A DNA stretch of 64,000 bases from the NCBI GenBank assembly GCA_022414725.1, contig CM039462.1, positions 117,259,966-117,323,965 of the forward strand, given 5' to 3'. The position numbers and the translations under genes were made by a program. The notes beneath the pieces are model-generated. The model did not search any database. It had not been told where the DNA came from and saw nothing but the letters and a program-made list of their open reading frames with translations. Shown here piece after piece: positions 10,464 to 21,381 of this stretch (position 1 is the first letter of the stretch; each line of letters starts with the position of its first letter). This stretch comes from Microglena sp. YARC. Lineage: Eukaryota; Chlorophyta; Chlorophyceae; Chlamydomonadales; Chlamydomonadaceae.

Positions 10464-11451
10464 ATCCCATGAGGGCTTCAATCCACTCGGAGTTGATCAC
10501 GTATTTCTTGCACGCTTCTAGAACACCGGTGTACTTGAATTGGCTCTGGATACCCTGTTCGTAGAAGATCCGATTGGCCATGTTGCCCCATTCATGTCCA
10601 GAACCAGCTCGGGTGAAATGTCGTACCCTCCAATGTCTCGGGTCGCGAATTAGCGTAGGCCACAACCACGTAGTTGCGGTCACGTGTGGGGTATTGTAAG
10701 ACAGCAAAGGGTACCGATTAATGTCTTGTGAGTCGACAGGAACAGAACAGATCACTTCGTCCTAGACGCTTGCAATGACCTTCGGGACAACAACGTTTCC
10801 GAGAGATCCATACCTCCTGTAGTTGGCAGATGGTTGGCCTTCTAGTTTCAAAAGAACTGGAATGCTGTCGAGGTTATCGAAGTTGTGTCGGAAAGAAGTA
10901 CACGGGATGTCGATATCTGACTGTTTGTCGATAGCTACCATACACCACCTGCGCCGCTCGTGTTGAGTGCCGACATCGCTCGCCTTTCTGTACACGGATT
11001 GGAACCGGAATCCGAGGGATCGCAGCTCGCGTTCGATATTGTCGAGTCCTCTATGTTTGATCATGGGCGAGTTCTCCATCACGATCACAGAAATCCTATG
11101 GTTCCGGTGTCTGCGAAACTCCCTGACGAGTCTGAAGATGTGCTTGTACAGACACGAACGTTCTCCAGTGATGCATGCGCCTTTCCTGGCGGAAGAGATG
11201 TCCTGGCACGGGAACGACGCAGTGATGACGTCGGGTAGTTCCGGAACGTCTACCGCCTTGAGTGTTGTGACGTCCTCGAAGATGGGGGCCTTGTCGATGT
11301 TCTCGCGCTTCATGTTGGACTCCAACACGCTCCTTGCGAAGGGGTCGATCTCGCAGTAGGCAACCGTCTTGCAGATCAAACGTAGGGCCAACGCGTTCCC
11401 ACCAATCCCCGAGAACAGATCGAGACATTTGAGCTTCTTTTGCCGATGCAT
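10438..11451 (-). CDS. Dcm-like C5 DNA methyltransferase B, copy 1 (in-frame TAG)
   Basis: Cytosine-5 DNA methyltransferase with CLDLFSGIGG (I), AYCEIDPFA, SFPCQDIS (IV), MENSP (VI), RRRW (VIII) and LGNVVVP (IX/X), ATG at 11451 (MHRQKK). A TAG at 10762-10764 interrupts the frame right after motif X; the same frame then continues to 10438 with WPTLIRDPRHW and the typical EWIEALMGYPTGWT ending. Copy 2 has the same TAG, so it is not a random read error. The recognition region between motifs VIII and IX differs from A, C and D. Overlaps tail B head-on. Confidence 0.85.
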
Positions 11452-11520
11452 ATTATTTATTACATTAATGACTACACAAATTTAACAGGGAGGTCATGCG
11501 ATGATTCTGTCCACGTCGGG

Positions 11521-11593
11521 TTGCTACACCATTAGGCTACACCGTAAGGTGTGCCGTACACGAGGCGGTTTCATTTTAGTATTCCGTCGACTG
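11521..11593 (+). mobile_element. MITE right-end remnant
   Basis: The last 73 bases of the inverted-repeat element seen whole at 57911-58362: CACCATTAGG, ACCGTAAGGTGTGCCGTACA, then GTTTCATTTTAGTATTCCG and CGACTG followed by TA. The left part is missing. The matching remnant in unit 2 lies at 19261-19335. Confidence 0.75.
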
Positions 11594-11633
11594 TAATAGG
11601 ACAACGACAATCAAATACCAGGTCGTGCCATAC

Positions 11634-12612
11634 TCAGAGTGGGGAGTGAAGTGACGTCCACTTTCTTGGATACCCCATCAACGTCTCTACCCACTCTGGG
11701 TTTAATGTATTGAGTTTTCTCGCCTCTTTCACATCAGTAAACCCAAATTGAGCTTGGATTTCTTTGTCAAAAAATACACGCGTCACTAGCATTCCATTCC
11801 GGCGACCATCTAACGAGTTCTTTGGATACCAATTAGATAAACTATGTAGTGGTGTAGGCCAGTAAGTCTTTGTAAATGTCACTGGAGGAAGTCGAATATC
11901 TCGATGCATTATCTTGTTCAGCGCAACAACCACGCAGATCGGCACGACAGCATTACCCAACGCAGAACATCTCGCAATGTACTTGGCTTTCTCTTCACCG
12001 GTTTGTATCAAAGGGGAGACTTTCTCAATCGCACCGAAGTCAAATGGTTTGAAATGTAATGCAGGAAACTCTACCGTTGTGTGTTTGTTTGTAGACAACA
12101 TGAACCATCGTTTACGAACGTGATGCGCACCCAAAGAAGCGGCATCCTGAATAATCCAATTGCTCGCGAACCTTGCTTTTGTGAACCGATTAACAAGAAC
12201 CGACAGCCCCCGATTGACAATCATAGGAGAGTTCTCCATCATGACAAAAGATACGTGGTGATCATGACTGTCTAGCAATTCGTCGATCAACCTAAATACG
12301 TGTTTGTACAGCCTTGAGCGAGACCCTTGCACACCCCCTTTGCCCTTTCCTGCAGCAGATATGTCTTGGCATGGAAAAGATGTCGTGATGACGTCCGGAG
12401 AGCGGGCAAGTCGGTCGCCTTGAGTTTCGTGACATCTGGGAAGATCGGCGCTTTGTCGAGGTTCTTGCGCTTCATGTTGGCTTCGAGAACATCGCGGGCA
12501 AAAGGGTCGATCTCACAGTAGGCAATCGTCTTGCATATCGAACGTAGGGCCAATGCGTTACCCCCAATCCCGAGAACAGATCGAGACACTTGAGCTTCTT
12601 TTGCCGATGCAT
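11634..12612 (-). pseudogene. Dcm-like C5 DNA methyltransferase C, copy 1 (frameshifted)
   Basis: Cytosine-5 DNA methyltransferase. N-terminus from ATG 12612 (MHRQKKLK) is almost identical to B and D through NMKRK. Motifs seen: GIGGNALAL, AYCEIDPFA, PCQD region split by frameshifts near 12400 and 12565 (CCCGAG runs), MENSP, RKRWFM (VIII), LGNAVVP, and NPEWVETLMGYP near the end. The C-terminal 232 residues are continuous here while copy 2 is continuous at the N-terminus, so each copy carries different lesions. Divergent from gene X, sharing the 12613-12720 promoter gap. Confidence 0.85.
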
Positions 12613-12670
12613 ATTATGTATTACATTAATGACTACACAAACTTATGCGATGATGATGTCATGACTTGGT

Positions 12671-12718
12671 CTGGATGATTATAAGGTGTGTCTGACTTTA
12701 TTTGAGAACAACTGTATA
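12671..12718 (+). promoter_or_regulatory. Gene X promoter with TIR-like downstream block
   Basis: TGGATGATTATAAGGTGTG followed by ACTTTATTTGAGAACAACTG, 41 bases from TATA to ATG 12721. The second block matches the end of the Tc1-like element at 26326 read in reverse. Variants precede other genes at 44.86 kb (-), 55.41 kb (-) and 58.8 kb. Confidence 0.6.
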
Positions 12719-12720
12719 GA

Positions 12721-13367
12721 ATGACCACCATTGTATTGTCAACATCCAGCATCCGGCTTGCCAAGCAGACGTTCAAGCCTGTCGACAATCTCCAGGACAG
12801 TCTCTACATGCTGGCTTTGAGTTCAAATGTGCCTCCGCCATGGGACTTTGAGGTTCGCAACACGCAAGGAGACCTGCTGAATCTCACCTCCACACGTTGT
12901 GTTTCCAAGGAGCCGTTGTTTGCTACTGTCAAGGCAGATGCCGTAGCTGCTATTTCAGCCAAGGTTGAGAAGCAAGCGGACGAGCTGGCGCTGTTGCTGA
13001 AAGCAGCAACGGCATCGGTAGAATTCAGCTCTGCGCCTGTGCAGCAACTGTCATAAAGGCTGCAACTAGCGCTGTCTTTGAAACCACCAGCAGCTCACGT
13101 ATTTCCAACAAGGTTTCAACTCCCGAGGTCACATGGCTGGCCACCAACGCAAGCCTGTCGCCTCCTGAGTTTGCTGAGCGATTTGACTATCGACGCAACA
13201 ACAGCGTTGCTCACCAGGAGACCGGCCCGCTGCTGGAGGAGGAGGTCGAGAGATGCAAGGAGCTATTGTCAGCGCTTCCAGTCCTGCGCATCAAGCACCA
13301 CTGGGAGGCCTGGGTCATCGATGTCTACACCGAGCTCGCAGCAGCGTTCCCTCTTCGCTTCCCTTGA
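12721..13367 (+). pseudogene. Unknown gene X, copy 1 (frameshifted)
   Basis: Matches the intact 215-residue copy at 20466-21113 but lacks one G in the GGG run near 13017, which moves the reading frame to a stop at 13054. The protein is unlike known families to me: an N-terminal MTTIVLSTSSIRLAKQTF segment, a helical alanine/leucine-rich middle (about 78-100) and an acidic EEEVERCKELLSAL helix near the C-terminus. It always sits between methyltransferase C and the next helicase promoter, so it may be part of the island's function or its regulator. Confidence 0.55.
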
Positions 13368-13494
13368 TATTATCATTTATAAGATATTAGATATTAGATA
13401 ATCATCACAAGGCATTAACTCGGATGCAATTGGCCAAGGTGAGGTTTCCGCCCGCATCATTGCCATGCCACCAACTTTCCTGGGTGCCGCACTA

Positions 13495-13548
13495 CAGTCG
13501 GCGGAGAAGTAAAATGAAACATACGGAGTCTGCAGGATGGAGAGCCTC
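13495..13548 (+). mobile_element. MITE left-end fragment
   Basis: TA then CAGTCGGCGGAGAAGTAAAA and TGAAAC, followed by ATACGGAGTCTGCAGGATGG, a segment that lies internally in the full element at 57911-58362. It is an internal-deletion derivative of that element. The same fragment precedes helicase copy 3 (21241-21295). Confidence 0.7.
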
Positions 13549-13620
13549 TTCAACCTGCTGCACACCCCAAGGTTGCCAAAACGCAACGATCTGCAGTTTT
13601 TTCGAGTATAAAAAGGTGTG
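13549..13620 (+). promoter_or_regulatory. Helicase copy 2 promoter
   Basis: GCCTCTTCAACCTGCTGCAC, GGTTGCCAAAACGCAACGAT, CTGCAG, then TATAAAAAGGTGTGTCC with TATA at 13607. Related upstream blocks with CAACGATCTGCAGT occur at 46405-46475 (+) and 58795-58925 (-), so this is a reusable promoter module. Confidence 0.6.
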
Positions 13621-13635
13621 TCCAACTACCATTCG

Positions 13636-16295
13636 ATGATATCCGAGAGCATGGCATCAGAGGGCGAGGAGCATCCTTCGGAATTTGATGGCCATACAAG
13701 TCGGCTTCGGCGTCAGCGTTGGTCAGAGAATCAGGCTCGCGAAGAAGACATCGATCCGCGGGCGATTCGGGCGGCGTTGGAGCTTATGAAGGCGTTGCAG
13801 CAGCAAAACGATAAGCAGCAGGAGGAGATTATGAAGGCGTTGCAGCAGCAAAACGATAAGCAGGAGGAGGAGCGTGCACGGCGGCAGCAGGAGCTCGAGG
13901 CGAGGCTGACAGCGGAGCAGCAGATAAACGCACAGCTGAAGCAGCAACTGCTAACCGCGCTGCAGCAGGCTTCTGGATATGGATATGACGATAATGAAGT
14001 CTTTGAGGTCAAGAGTGCGCGTGACGCTGGGGACGAGGCGTGGCACAGTGCAAACATCGAACGAATCAACAACACGATGGTTGTCAATTACGACGAGGAG
14101 GTCAGGATTGGAGACATGACCAACATCTCTGTCGAGCTCATCTACTACACAGTGGTGGACTACAGCAAGTCCCGCATCTGCATCACAATTGGACCCGAGC
14201 AGTGCCAGAAGTCTGCGTACATTGCGATCCACGTGATCGTCGCATCCCTGATTGGCCGGCCTAGCATCAACTTCATCAAGGACGTCAAGGCCAGTGTCAA
14301 AACGACTTGCAATGAGAAGATCGGCAACATCCTGAAACCATTTGGCATCGAGGCGCTGTTTGTGAATGACAAGAAGAAACTCGTGAACATGGCCGCCGCA
14401 GACATCGAGAAGTTCAAGGCCGGAAGCTCTCCATCATTGCGCAGACGAACCATCTCATGGTCAAAAACGTCCACGAATTTGTGCGCAAGAACAAGGTGTT
14501 TGACATCGCAATGACGCTAGACGAGGCGGACGCGGTATTCTCCTCGTCGATTGACAAGGGCAACATCGTGGACAGCACGGACAAGAGTAAGCGCGAACAG
14601 GAGGTGCTCAGGTTATTCGATATCAACGAGGTGGAGTACGTCCCGTTCAGAAACGGACGCATCAGATGCTCGGCATTCGTGAGCGCGACGCACATGAGCA
14701 CTATTAACCTCATCCATCAGACGGGGTTCACGATGAGCTTACATGCGATGGACCTGGAAGCTGTCAAGAAAAAGGGGTACGCCGTGAGCGACGCCGTGGT
14801 ACCTTTCAAGAACGCAGAGGGACAGCACGTGTGGATCCCCGGTCCGGCGAACAACAAGAACCAATACCATCTCAAGTCAGATGAGACGGATATGTTCATG
14901 AAGGAGTTTGTCAAGGACTGCGCCGTACCAGGTCGAAAGGGGGGCTTCCTCATGGGTGATGTCGCCATACATCATCTCGACCTGCGCCACAAATGCCAAC
15001 AACGTGGTCAAGCACCTATTGGATAAGTACGCCGAGCACTCCAAGAACGAAGAGAGCAGTCCGAGCAAATACGTGATTGGCATGGTAGTCAGCGGCACTG
15101 GGATCAAGGTCTACGAGATGGGCCTGGAGACCAATGTCATCAAGGAGCTTCCTCAGGGCGAGGCAATCGGCAAACCCATGTTATCCACAGTCATCAAATG
15201 GATCGACAATGAGTATGGTATCTGGACTCCTCTCATCGCGTCGGGCGCCAAGTGCTTAACCCGCGGTGTCAGCATGCGATCAGAGAAACGCGTGCTGACT
15301 CACATGATCGTCACTCGACCGCGGGCACCAACGTCTGCGACGTCCACCAGACGGTCATGCGCTGCGGAGGGCACACTATCGACGTGCGCAAGGAGAACGG
15401 TTTCGAATACAAGGTCAAGACGCTGCTACAGGAGAGCGACCACCACATCATCGTCAACCTGTTTGATCTGGTGGTCCAGTGGCTCGAGAGCAAGATCGTG
15501 CCTGGCGCGCAGGAGGAGTGGCTCGAGAACCCGGCAACCAACGTGATTCTGATGGAAATGATCAAAAGCCGTCCCCTCGCATCTCGGGGATCCGGGAAGC
15601 AGCTCGCGCACGACATCGAGCAACAGAGCTCCCAGGCGAGGCGTGGGTCCGTGCCGAACGAGACGTACACAGCGGAGCGTGCTCGCAAGGATGCAAACAA
15701 GAAAGCAAGGGATAACAAGCTCGACGGCACATCGAACAGGAGCGCGCTGACCGTGCCTCGTACGAGGAGAACAAGGACAAGGCCCTCAGCACCATCAATC
15801 CCGGCGAGCTGATGAGCCTGCCGATGGCGGTTCGCCACACGGAATTGTTCAAGCACGAGGGTTACGTGCAGACCCCGGCGTCATGATGATCGATGTCCCC
15901 AAGAACGACGCATCCTCTGCCGCAGCCGCAACCAAACATGTCATCTCGATTGTCGAGGACGAGCTCAAGAAAAACAATTCCGACTTCAAGTTCAAGCTCG
16001 CCGGCAAGAATCAGGAGTCGAAATTCTTGATGTCTTACAAGGGCAACACGCGCCTCGCGGGCAAGACTCTGAACGACTGGAACAACTGCTACACCGCGTA
16101 CATCCTGCGACCAGTACAAAGCAACCCCGACGCTGCAACCGGCAGTGTCACGCCCACAGCCGAGTGGGAGTTCGTGATCAAAGACGGCCGCGTCATGGCC
16201 AAGTACAAAAAGACGCACGTGGAACCGCCTGTCATCGCCTCCCCCGTGAGACGCCTGAGGGTGGTGGTACACCGCCAACTACATTCGATGTATAG
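13636..16295 (+). pseudogene. SF2/Z1-like helicase ATPase, copy 2 (multiple frameshifts)
   Basis: Same protein as copy 1, with TATA at 13607 and ATG at 13636 or 13651. Compared with copies 1 and 3 it lacks one base near 14423 (GGG to GG), two near 14956, one near 15314 (CC to C), one near 15726 (GGG to GG), one near 15876 (CCCCC to CCCC) and one near 16243. It is intact at the copy 1 lesion near 7820. Lesions sit mostly in short runs, which suits either consensus error or slippage decay. The in-frame TAG at 16293 before tail A is conserved with copy 1. Confidence 0.8.
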
Positions 16296-16634
16296 ATGGA
16301 CATGATACGCAAAGACGATGGCCACAAGGAGCTGCAGCGATATTTCACATCTGGGAGCAATGGCAACTTGTACGTGTCGCTGCTGGCTCTGTCAGTGAAC
16401 CACGCCGACACTGACTGGTCGCTGGGCATGATGAGGAAATATGGCTATGATTCCATATCAGGCCACCAGCATTGTTTGAAATGCAATGCGGAAGGGCCAA
16501 ACCGCTTGCTCGAACCTGTGCAGTGCGTTGGACGTGTGCGTTCGGGCACGTACCGTGCCGTTGATATTCCGAAGCTGCAGCACTCCTGTATCGAGTACTT
16601 CATCAAGATCATTCGTCGCAACCATATCATGTGA
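16296..16634 (+). CDS. Helicase tail A ORF, copy 2
   Basis: Encodes the same 112 residues as 8553-8891, again in frame with the helicase after a TAG and ending five bases before the stop of methyltransferase A. That the frame stays open in both copies while the helicase upstream accumulates indels is weak support for its being translated. Confidence 0.5.
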   Translation: MDMIRKDDGHKELQRYFTSGSNGNLYVSLLALSVNHADTDWSLGMMRKYGYDSISGHQHCLKCNAEGPNRLLEPVQCVGRVRSGTYRAVDIPKLQHSCIEYFIKIIRRNHIM

Positions 16635-16639
16635 TGATG

Positions 16640-17678
16640 TCATGACTTGGTCCAGTTTTTGGGAAAGCCCATGAGGGCTTCTGTCCACGTCGGGTTCACG
16701 GTGTGTGTCTCACGCAACGATATGATATCGTCCCCATACTTCTCCAGTGTGAGCCGATCGTGGAACACGCGAGTGGCAAAATTATGGTGATTCTGATTCC
16801 ATTTGTCCACAGGGTTTATTGTAACGTACAATGCTCCTTTGGAAGCACCGGGGTCGGCCACATACTCGTTACGCGCTTGTCGGGAATCTCGAGGAGTGGA
16901 TACTTGAATCGATTGACGGTATCATTGTCCCATTCTCTATCGAGGTCTGTCACCATTTTGTCCCCGCCATATAGTGCGTGATTACTCAGAACCCGCAATG
17001 CCAGTGTTACGACCTGGGGAACGACTGCGTTACCAAGGGCTTGTATCCGTTCAGTGTAGCCATCAGTCTTTTTCGCAGGCCTAGGGAGTGACCGCTCCAG
17101 TCGCACAAAGTTGTGAACGTAAGGGTGCGACATGCTCGACAGTATATTGGGCGACGCAGCTCCAGGACGAACAGCCAGGCAGTACCACCTCCGACGAATG
17201 TGCCGCGCACCCACGTCTGAAGCTGCGAATGTCCCCGAAATCACCTTGAACCCCTGCTTTCTGAAATCGCTCTCGATGCGTTTGAGCCCATCAGCAATAT
17301 TGCGGATGTTGGGGAGTTCTCCATGAGGACAGTGTCAATGTCTGCCAACTCGTCCACCAGCCGCAGGATCTGGAAATACAATCCAGATTTGTTGCTTTTG
17401 ATGCCAAGCTTTTTTCCGGGCCGGACAATTGACACGTCCTGGCATGGAAAGCCCGCTGTGATCATCGTTGGCCTGTCCCGCAGCTGCTTACCGTTCAAAG
17501 TGCGCACGTCATCAAACACCGGTGCCTTCGGCAGCTGCCCGTCTGCCATGCGCGCCAACAACACCGATTTAGCAAACGGGTCGATCTCGCAATATGCGAC
17601 GGGCTTGGCGACGTCACGCAATGCGAGCGCATGCCCGCCTATGCCACTGAACAGGTCTAGTGTGCGTATTTTAGGCAT
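16640..17678 (-). pseudogene. Dcm-like C5 DNA methyltransferase A, copy 2 (frameshifted)
   Basis: Same enzyme as copy 1. Here the frame is continuous from MPKIRT (17678) past the PCQD motif to MENSP, is broken near 17315 (GGGG to GGG run), continues through RRRW and LGNAVVP, and is broken again near 16838 by a missing T that copy 1 shares but the 26-kb remnant does not. The C-terminal NPTWTEALMGFP ending is intact. Copies 1 and 2 thus differ in which breaks they carry. Confidence 0.85.
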
Positions 17679-17819
17679 CTTGTTTATCAATACTTTGAAT
17701 TTTAAAGGCATCTTGTTTATCAATAGTTTGAATTTTAAATGCATCACCCCATGGGTGCGCAAAATGGCAAGACAACAGCCTGGTGTATAAAGTACCAGTC
17801 CAACCTGTAGGGTCGCGTC

Positions 17820-18203
17820 ATGGCTAAGTACAGCACGACGCGCTTGGACGAGGTGCCGCAGCCTGAGCGCCGCCGCCGCACCGAGCCCACGCAGCAAACG
17901 GCCGAGCTCGTCCTGGACCCAGATGACCCCGAGGAGCGCGAGGCGCTAAACAAGCAGCTGCGCGACGAGAAGCTCATGACTGACCGCGTTACAAGCGAGG
18001 TCACCAAGATGTTGTACCGCTTCTGCAAGCTCAACCCAGAGTTCATCGGAACCAGGTCCAACTTTGAGGCTGGCCTGAAGAGCTTTTCCAGGTCTCCAGA
18101 TGCGAGACGAGTTTTGTTCCATGTGGGCCTTCAAGATATGGTGAATAGTGGTGTGATGAACCAGGTATCTTCAGATCCCATCAAGTACCAGTCCAACCTG
18201 TAG
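17820..18203 (+). CDS. Helicase tail B ORF, copy 2
   Basis: Same 127-residue ORF as 10077-10460, with the same flanking 24-bp direct repeats and the same 23-base antisense overlap with methyltransferase B. The frame is intact in both copies. Confidence 0.6.
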   Translation: MAKYSTTRLDEVPQPERRRRTEPTQQTAELVLDPDDPEEREALNKQLRDEKLMTDRVTSEVTKMLYRFCKLNPEFIGTRSNFEAGLKSFSRSPDARRVLFHVGLQDMVNSGVMNQVSSDPIKYQSNL

Positions 18204-19193
18204 GGTATCCCATGAGGGCTTCAATCCACTCGGAGTTGATCACGTATTTCTTGCACGCTTCTAGAACACCGGTGTACTTGAATTGGCTCTGGATACCCTG
18301 TTCGTAGAAGATCCGATTGGCCATGTTGCCCCATTCATGTCCAGAACCAGCTCGGGTGAAATGTCGTACCCTCCAATGTCTCGGGTCGCGAATTAGCGTA
18401 GGCCACAACCACGTAGTTGCGGTCACGTGTGGGGTATTGTAAGACAGCAAAGGGTACCGATTAATGTCTTGTGAGTCGACAGGAACAGAACAGATCACTT
18501 CGTCCTAGACGCTTGCAATGACCTTCGGGACAACAACGTTTCCGAGAGATCCATACCTCCTGTAGTTGGCAGATGGTTGGCCTTCTAGTTTCAAAAGAAC
18601 TGGAATGCTGTCGAGGTTATCGAAGTTGTGTCGGAAAGAAGTACACGGGATGTCGATATCTGACTGTTTGTCGATAGCTACCATACACCACCTGCGCCGC
18701 TCGTGTTGAGTGCCGACATCGCTCGCCTTTCTGTACACGGATTGGAACCGGAATCCGAGGGATCGCAGCTCGCGTTCGATATTGTCGAGTCCTCTATGTT
18801 TGATCATGGGCGAGTTCTCCATCACGATCACAGAAATCCTATGGTTCCGGTGTCTGCGAAACTCCCTGACGAGTCTGAAGATGTGCTTGTACAGACACGA
18901 ACGTTCTCCAGTGATGCATGCGCCTTTCCTGGCGGAAGAGATGTCCTGGCACGGGAACGACGCAGTGATGACGTCGGGTAGTTCCGGAACGTCTACCGCC
19001 TTGAGTGTTGTGACGTCCTCGAAGATGGGGCCTTGTCGATGTTCTCGCGCTTCATGTTGGACTCCAACACGCTCCTTGCGAAGGGGTCGATCTCGCAGTA
19101 GGCAACCGTCTTGCAGATCAAACGTAGGGCCAACGCGTTCCCACCGATCCCCGAGAACAGATCGAGACATTTGAGCTTCTTTTGCCGATGCAT
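18181..19193 (-). pseudogene. Dcm-like C5 DNA methyltransferase B, copy 2
   Basis: Same enzyme as 10438-11451 with the same in-frame TAG (18505-18507). One base is missing near 19030 (GGGGG to GGGG run), splitting the N-terminal motif I region (19193 to about 19030) from the PCQD-to-motif-X part. Start at ATG 19193 (MHRQKK). Confidence 0.85.
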
Positions 19194-19260
19194 ATTATTT
19201 ATTACATTAATGACTACACAAATTTAACAGGGAGGTCATGCGATGATTCTGTCCACGTCG

Positions 19261-19335
19261 GGTTGCTACACCATTAGGCTACACCGTAAGGTGTGCCGTA
19301 CACGAGGCGGTTTCATTTTAGTATTCCGTCGACTG
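19261..19335 (+). mobile_element. MITE right-end remnant, copy 2
   Basis: Equivalent of 11521-11593: ACCGTAAGGTGTGCCGTACA, GTTTCATTTTAGTATTCCG and the terminal CGACTG/TA. Confidence 0.75.
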
Positions 19336-19375
19336 TAATAGGACAACGACAATCAAATACCAGGTCGTGCCATAC

Positions 19376-20357
19376 TCAGAGTGGGGAGTGAAGTGACGTC
19401 CACTTTCTTGGATACCCCATCAACGTCTCTACCCACTCTGGGTTTAATGTATTGAGTTTTCTCGCCTCTTTCACATCAGTAAACCCAAATTGAGCTTGGA
19501 TTTCTTTGTCAAAAAAATACACGCGTCACTAGCATTCCATTCCGGCGACCATCTAACGAGTTCTTTGGATACCAATTAGATAAACTATGTAGTGGTGTAG
19601 GCCAGTAAGTCTTTGTAAATGTCACTGGAGGAAGTCGAATATCTCGATGCATTATCTTGTTCAGCGCAACAACCACGCAGATCGGCACGACAGCATTACC
19701 CAACGCAGAACATCTCGCAATGTACTTGGCTTTCTCTTCACCGGTTTGTATCAAAGGGGAGACTTTCTCAATCGCACCGAAGTCAAATGGTTTGAAATGT
19801 AATGCAGGAAACTCTACCGTTGTGTGTTTGTTTGTAGACAACATGAACCATCGTTTACGAACGTGATGCGCACCCAAAGAAGCGGCATCCTGAATAATCC
19901 AATTGCTCGCGAACCTTGCTTTTGTGAACCGATTAACAAGAACCGACAGCCCCCGATTGACAATCATAGGAGAGTTCTCCATCATGACAAAAGATACGTG
20001 GTGATCATGACTGTCTAGCAATTCGTCGATCAACCTAAATACGTGTTTGTACAGCCTTGAGCGAGACCCTTGCACACCCCCTTTGCCCTTTCCTGCAGCA
20101 GATATGTCTTGGCATGGAAAAGATGTCGTGATGACGTCCGGGAGAGCGGGCAAGTCGGTCGCCTTGAGTTTCGTGACATCTGGGAAGATCGGCGCTTTGT
20201 CGAGGTTCTTGCGCTTCATGTTGGCTTCGAGAACATCGCGGGCAAAAGGGTCGATCTCACAGTAGGCAATCGTCTTGCATATCGAACGTAGGGCCAATGC
20301 GTTACCCCCAATCCCCGAGAACAGATCGAGACACTTGAGCTTCTTTTGCCGATGCAT
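19376..20357 (-). pseudogene. Dcm-like C5 DNA methyltransferase C, copy 2
   Basis: Best copy of methyltransferase C. From ATG 20357 (MHRQKKLK) the frame is continuous through GIGGNALAL, SFPCQDIS, MENSP, RKRWFM, LGNAVVP and WPTPLHSLSNW to about 19517, where seven A's instead of six shift it; the last ~45 residues with NPEWVETLMGYP follow in the next frame, as seen intact in copy 1. The divergent promoter gap to gene X is 108 bases. Confidence 0.85.
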
Positions 20358-20465
20358 ATTATGTATTACATTAATGACTACACAAACTTATGCGATGATG
20401 ATGTCATGACTTGGTCTGGATGATTATAAGGTGTGTCTGACTTTATTTGAGAACAACTGTATAGA

Positions 20466-21113
20466 ATGACCACCATTGTATTGTCAACATCCAGCATCCG
20501 GCTTGCCAAGCAGACGTTCAAGCCTGTCGACAATCTCCAGGACAGTCTCTACATGCTGGCTTTGAGTTCAAATGTGCCTCCGCCATGGGACTTTGAGGTT
20601 CGCAACACGCAAGGAGACCTGCTGAATCTCACCTCCACACGTTGTGTTTCCAAGGAGCCGTTGTTTGCTACTGTCAAGGCAGATGCCGTAGCTGCTATTT
20701 CAGCCAAGGTTGAGAAGCAAGCGGACGAGCTGGCGCTGTTGCTGAAAGCAGCAACGGCATCGGGTAGAATTCAGCTCTGCGCCTGTGCAGCAACTGTCAT
20801 AAAGGCTGCAACTAGCGCTGTCTTTGAAACCACCAGCAGCTCACGTATTTCCAACAAGGTTTCAACTCCCGAGGTCACATGGCTGGCCACCAACGCAAGC
20901 CTGTCGCCTCCTGAGTTTGCTGAGCGATTTGACTATCGACGCAACAACAGCGTTGCTCACCAGGAGACCGGCCCGCTGCTGGAGGAGGAGGTCGAGAGAT
21001 GCAAGGAGCTATTGTCAGCGCTTCCAGTCCTGCGCATCAAGCACCACTGGGAGGCCTGGGTCATCGATGTCTACACCGAGCTCGCAGCAGCGTTCCCTCT
21101 TCGCTTCCCTTGA
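20466..21113 (+). CDS. Unknown gene X, intact copy
   Basis: 215 residues, intact. It starts 41 bases downstream of a TATAAGG box that sits in the conserved TGGATGATTATAAGG promoter. No signal peptide, membrane segment or known motif is visible; there is an alanine-rich helical middle and an acidic C-terminal helix (LLEEEVERCKELL), then an aromatic HHWEAWVIDVYTEL segment. It is followed by an AT-rich TTATAAGATATTAGATATTAG stretch that may hold transcription end signals. Function unknown; constant linkage to the helicase/methyltransferase island is the only clue. Confidence 0.65.
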   Translation: MTTIVLSTSSIRLAKQTFKPVDNLQDSLYMLALSSNVPPPWDFEVRNTQGDLLNLTSTRCVSKEPLFATVKADAVAAISAKVEKQADELALLLKAATASGRIQLCACAATVIKAATSAVFETTSSSRISNKVSTPEVTWLATNASLSPPEFAERFDYRRNNSVAHQETGPLLEEEVERCKELLSALPVLRIKHHWEAWVIDVYTELAAAFPLRFP

Positions 21114-21381
21114 TATTATCATTTATAAGATATTAGATATTAGATAATCATCACAAGGCCATAACTCGGATGCAATTGGCCAAGGTGAGGTTTCCGCCCG
21201 CATCATTGCCATGCCACCAACTTTCCTGGGTGCCGCACTACAGTCGGCGGAGAGGTAAAATGAAACATACGGAGTCTGCAGGATGGAGAGCCTCTTCAAC
21301 CTGCTGCACACCCCAAGGTTGCCAAAACGCAACGATCTGCAGTTTTTTCGAGTATAAAAAGGTGTGTCCAACTACCATTCG

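Larger units (their letters stand above)
5842..13590. repeat. Tandem unit 1 of helicase/methyltransferase island
   Basis: First of three tandem units, starting at the CTGCAG before the helicase TATA box. Unit 1 to unit 2 offset is 7749 bases and unit 2 to unit 3 offset is 7746. Units 1 and 2 match nearly base for base along their full length apart from single-base homopolymer differences and few substitutions. Gene order: helicase, tail A, methyltransferase A (-), tail B, methyltransferase B (-), MITE end, methyltransferase C (-), unknown gene X, MITE fragment. Confidence 0.9.
13591..21336. repeat. Tandem unit 2 of helicase/methyltransferase island
   Basis: Second full unit, same gene order as unit 1. 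Differences from unit 1 are dominated by one-base losses in homopolymers (at least six in the helicase alone) with few substitutions. Confidence 0.9.
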
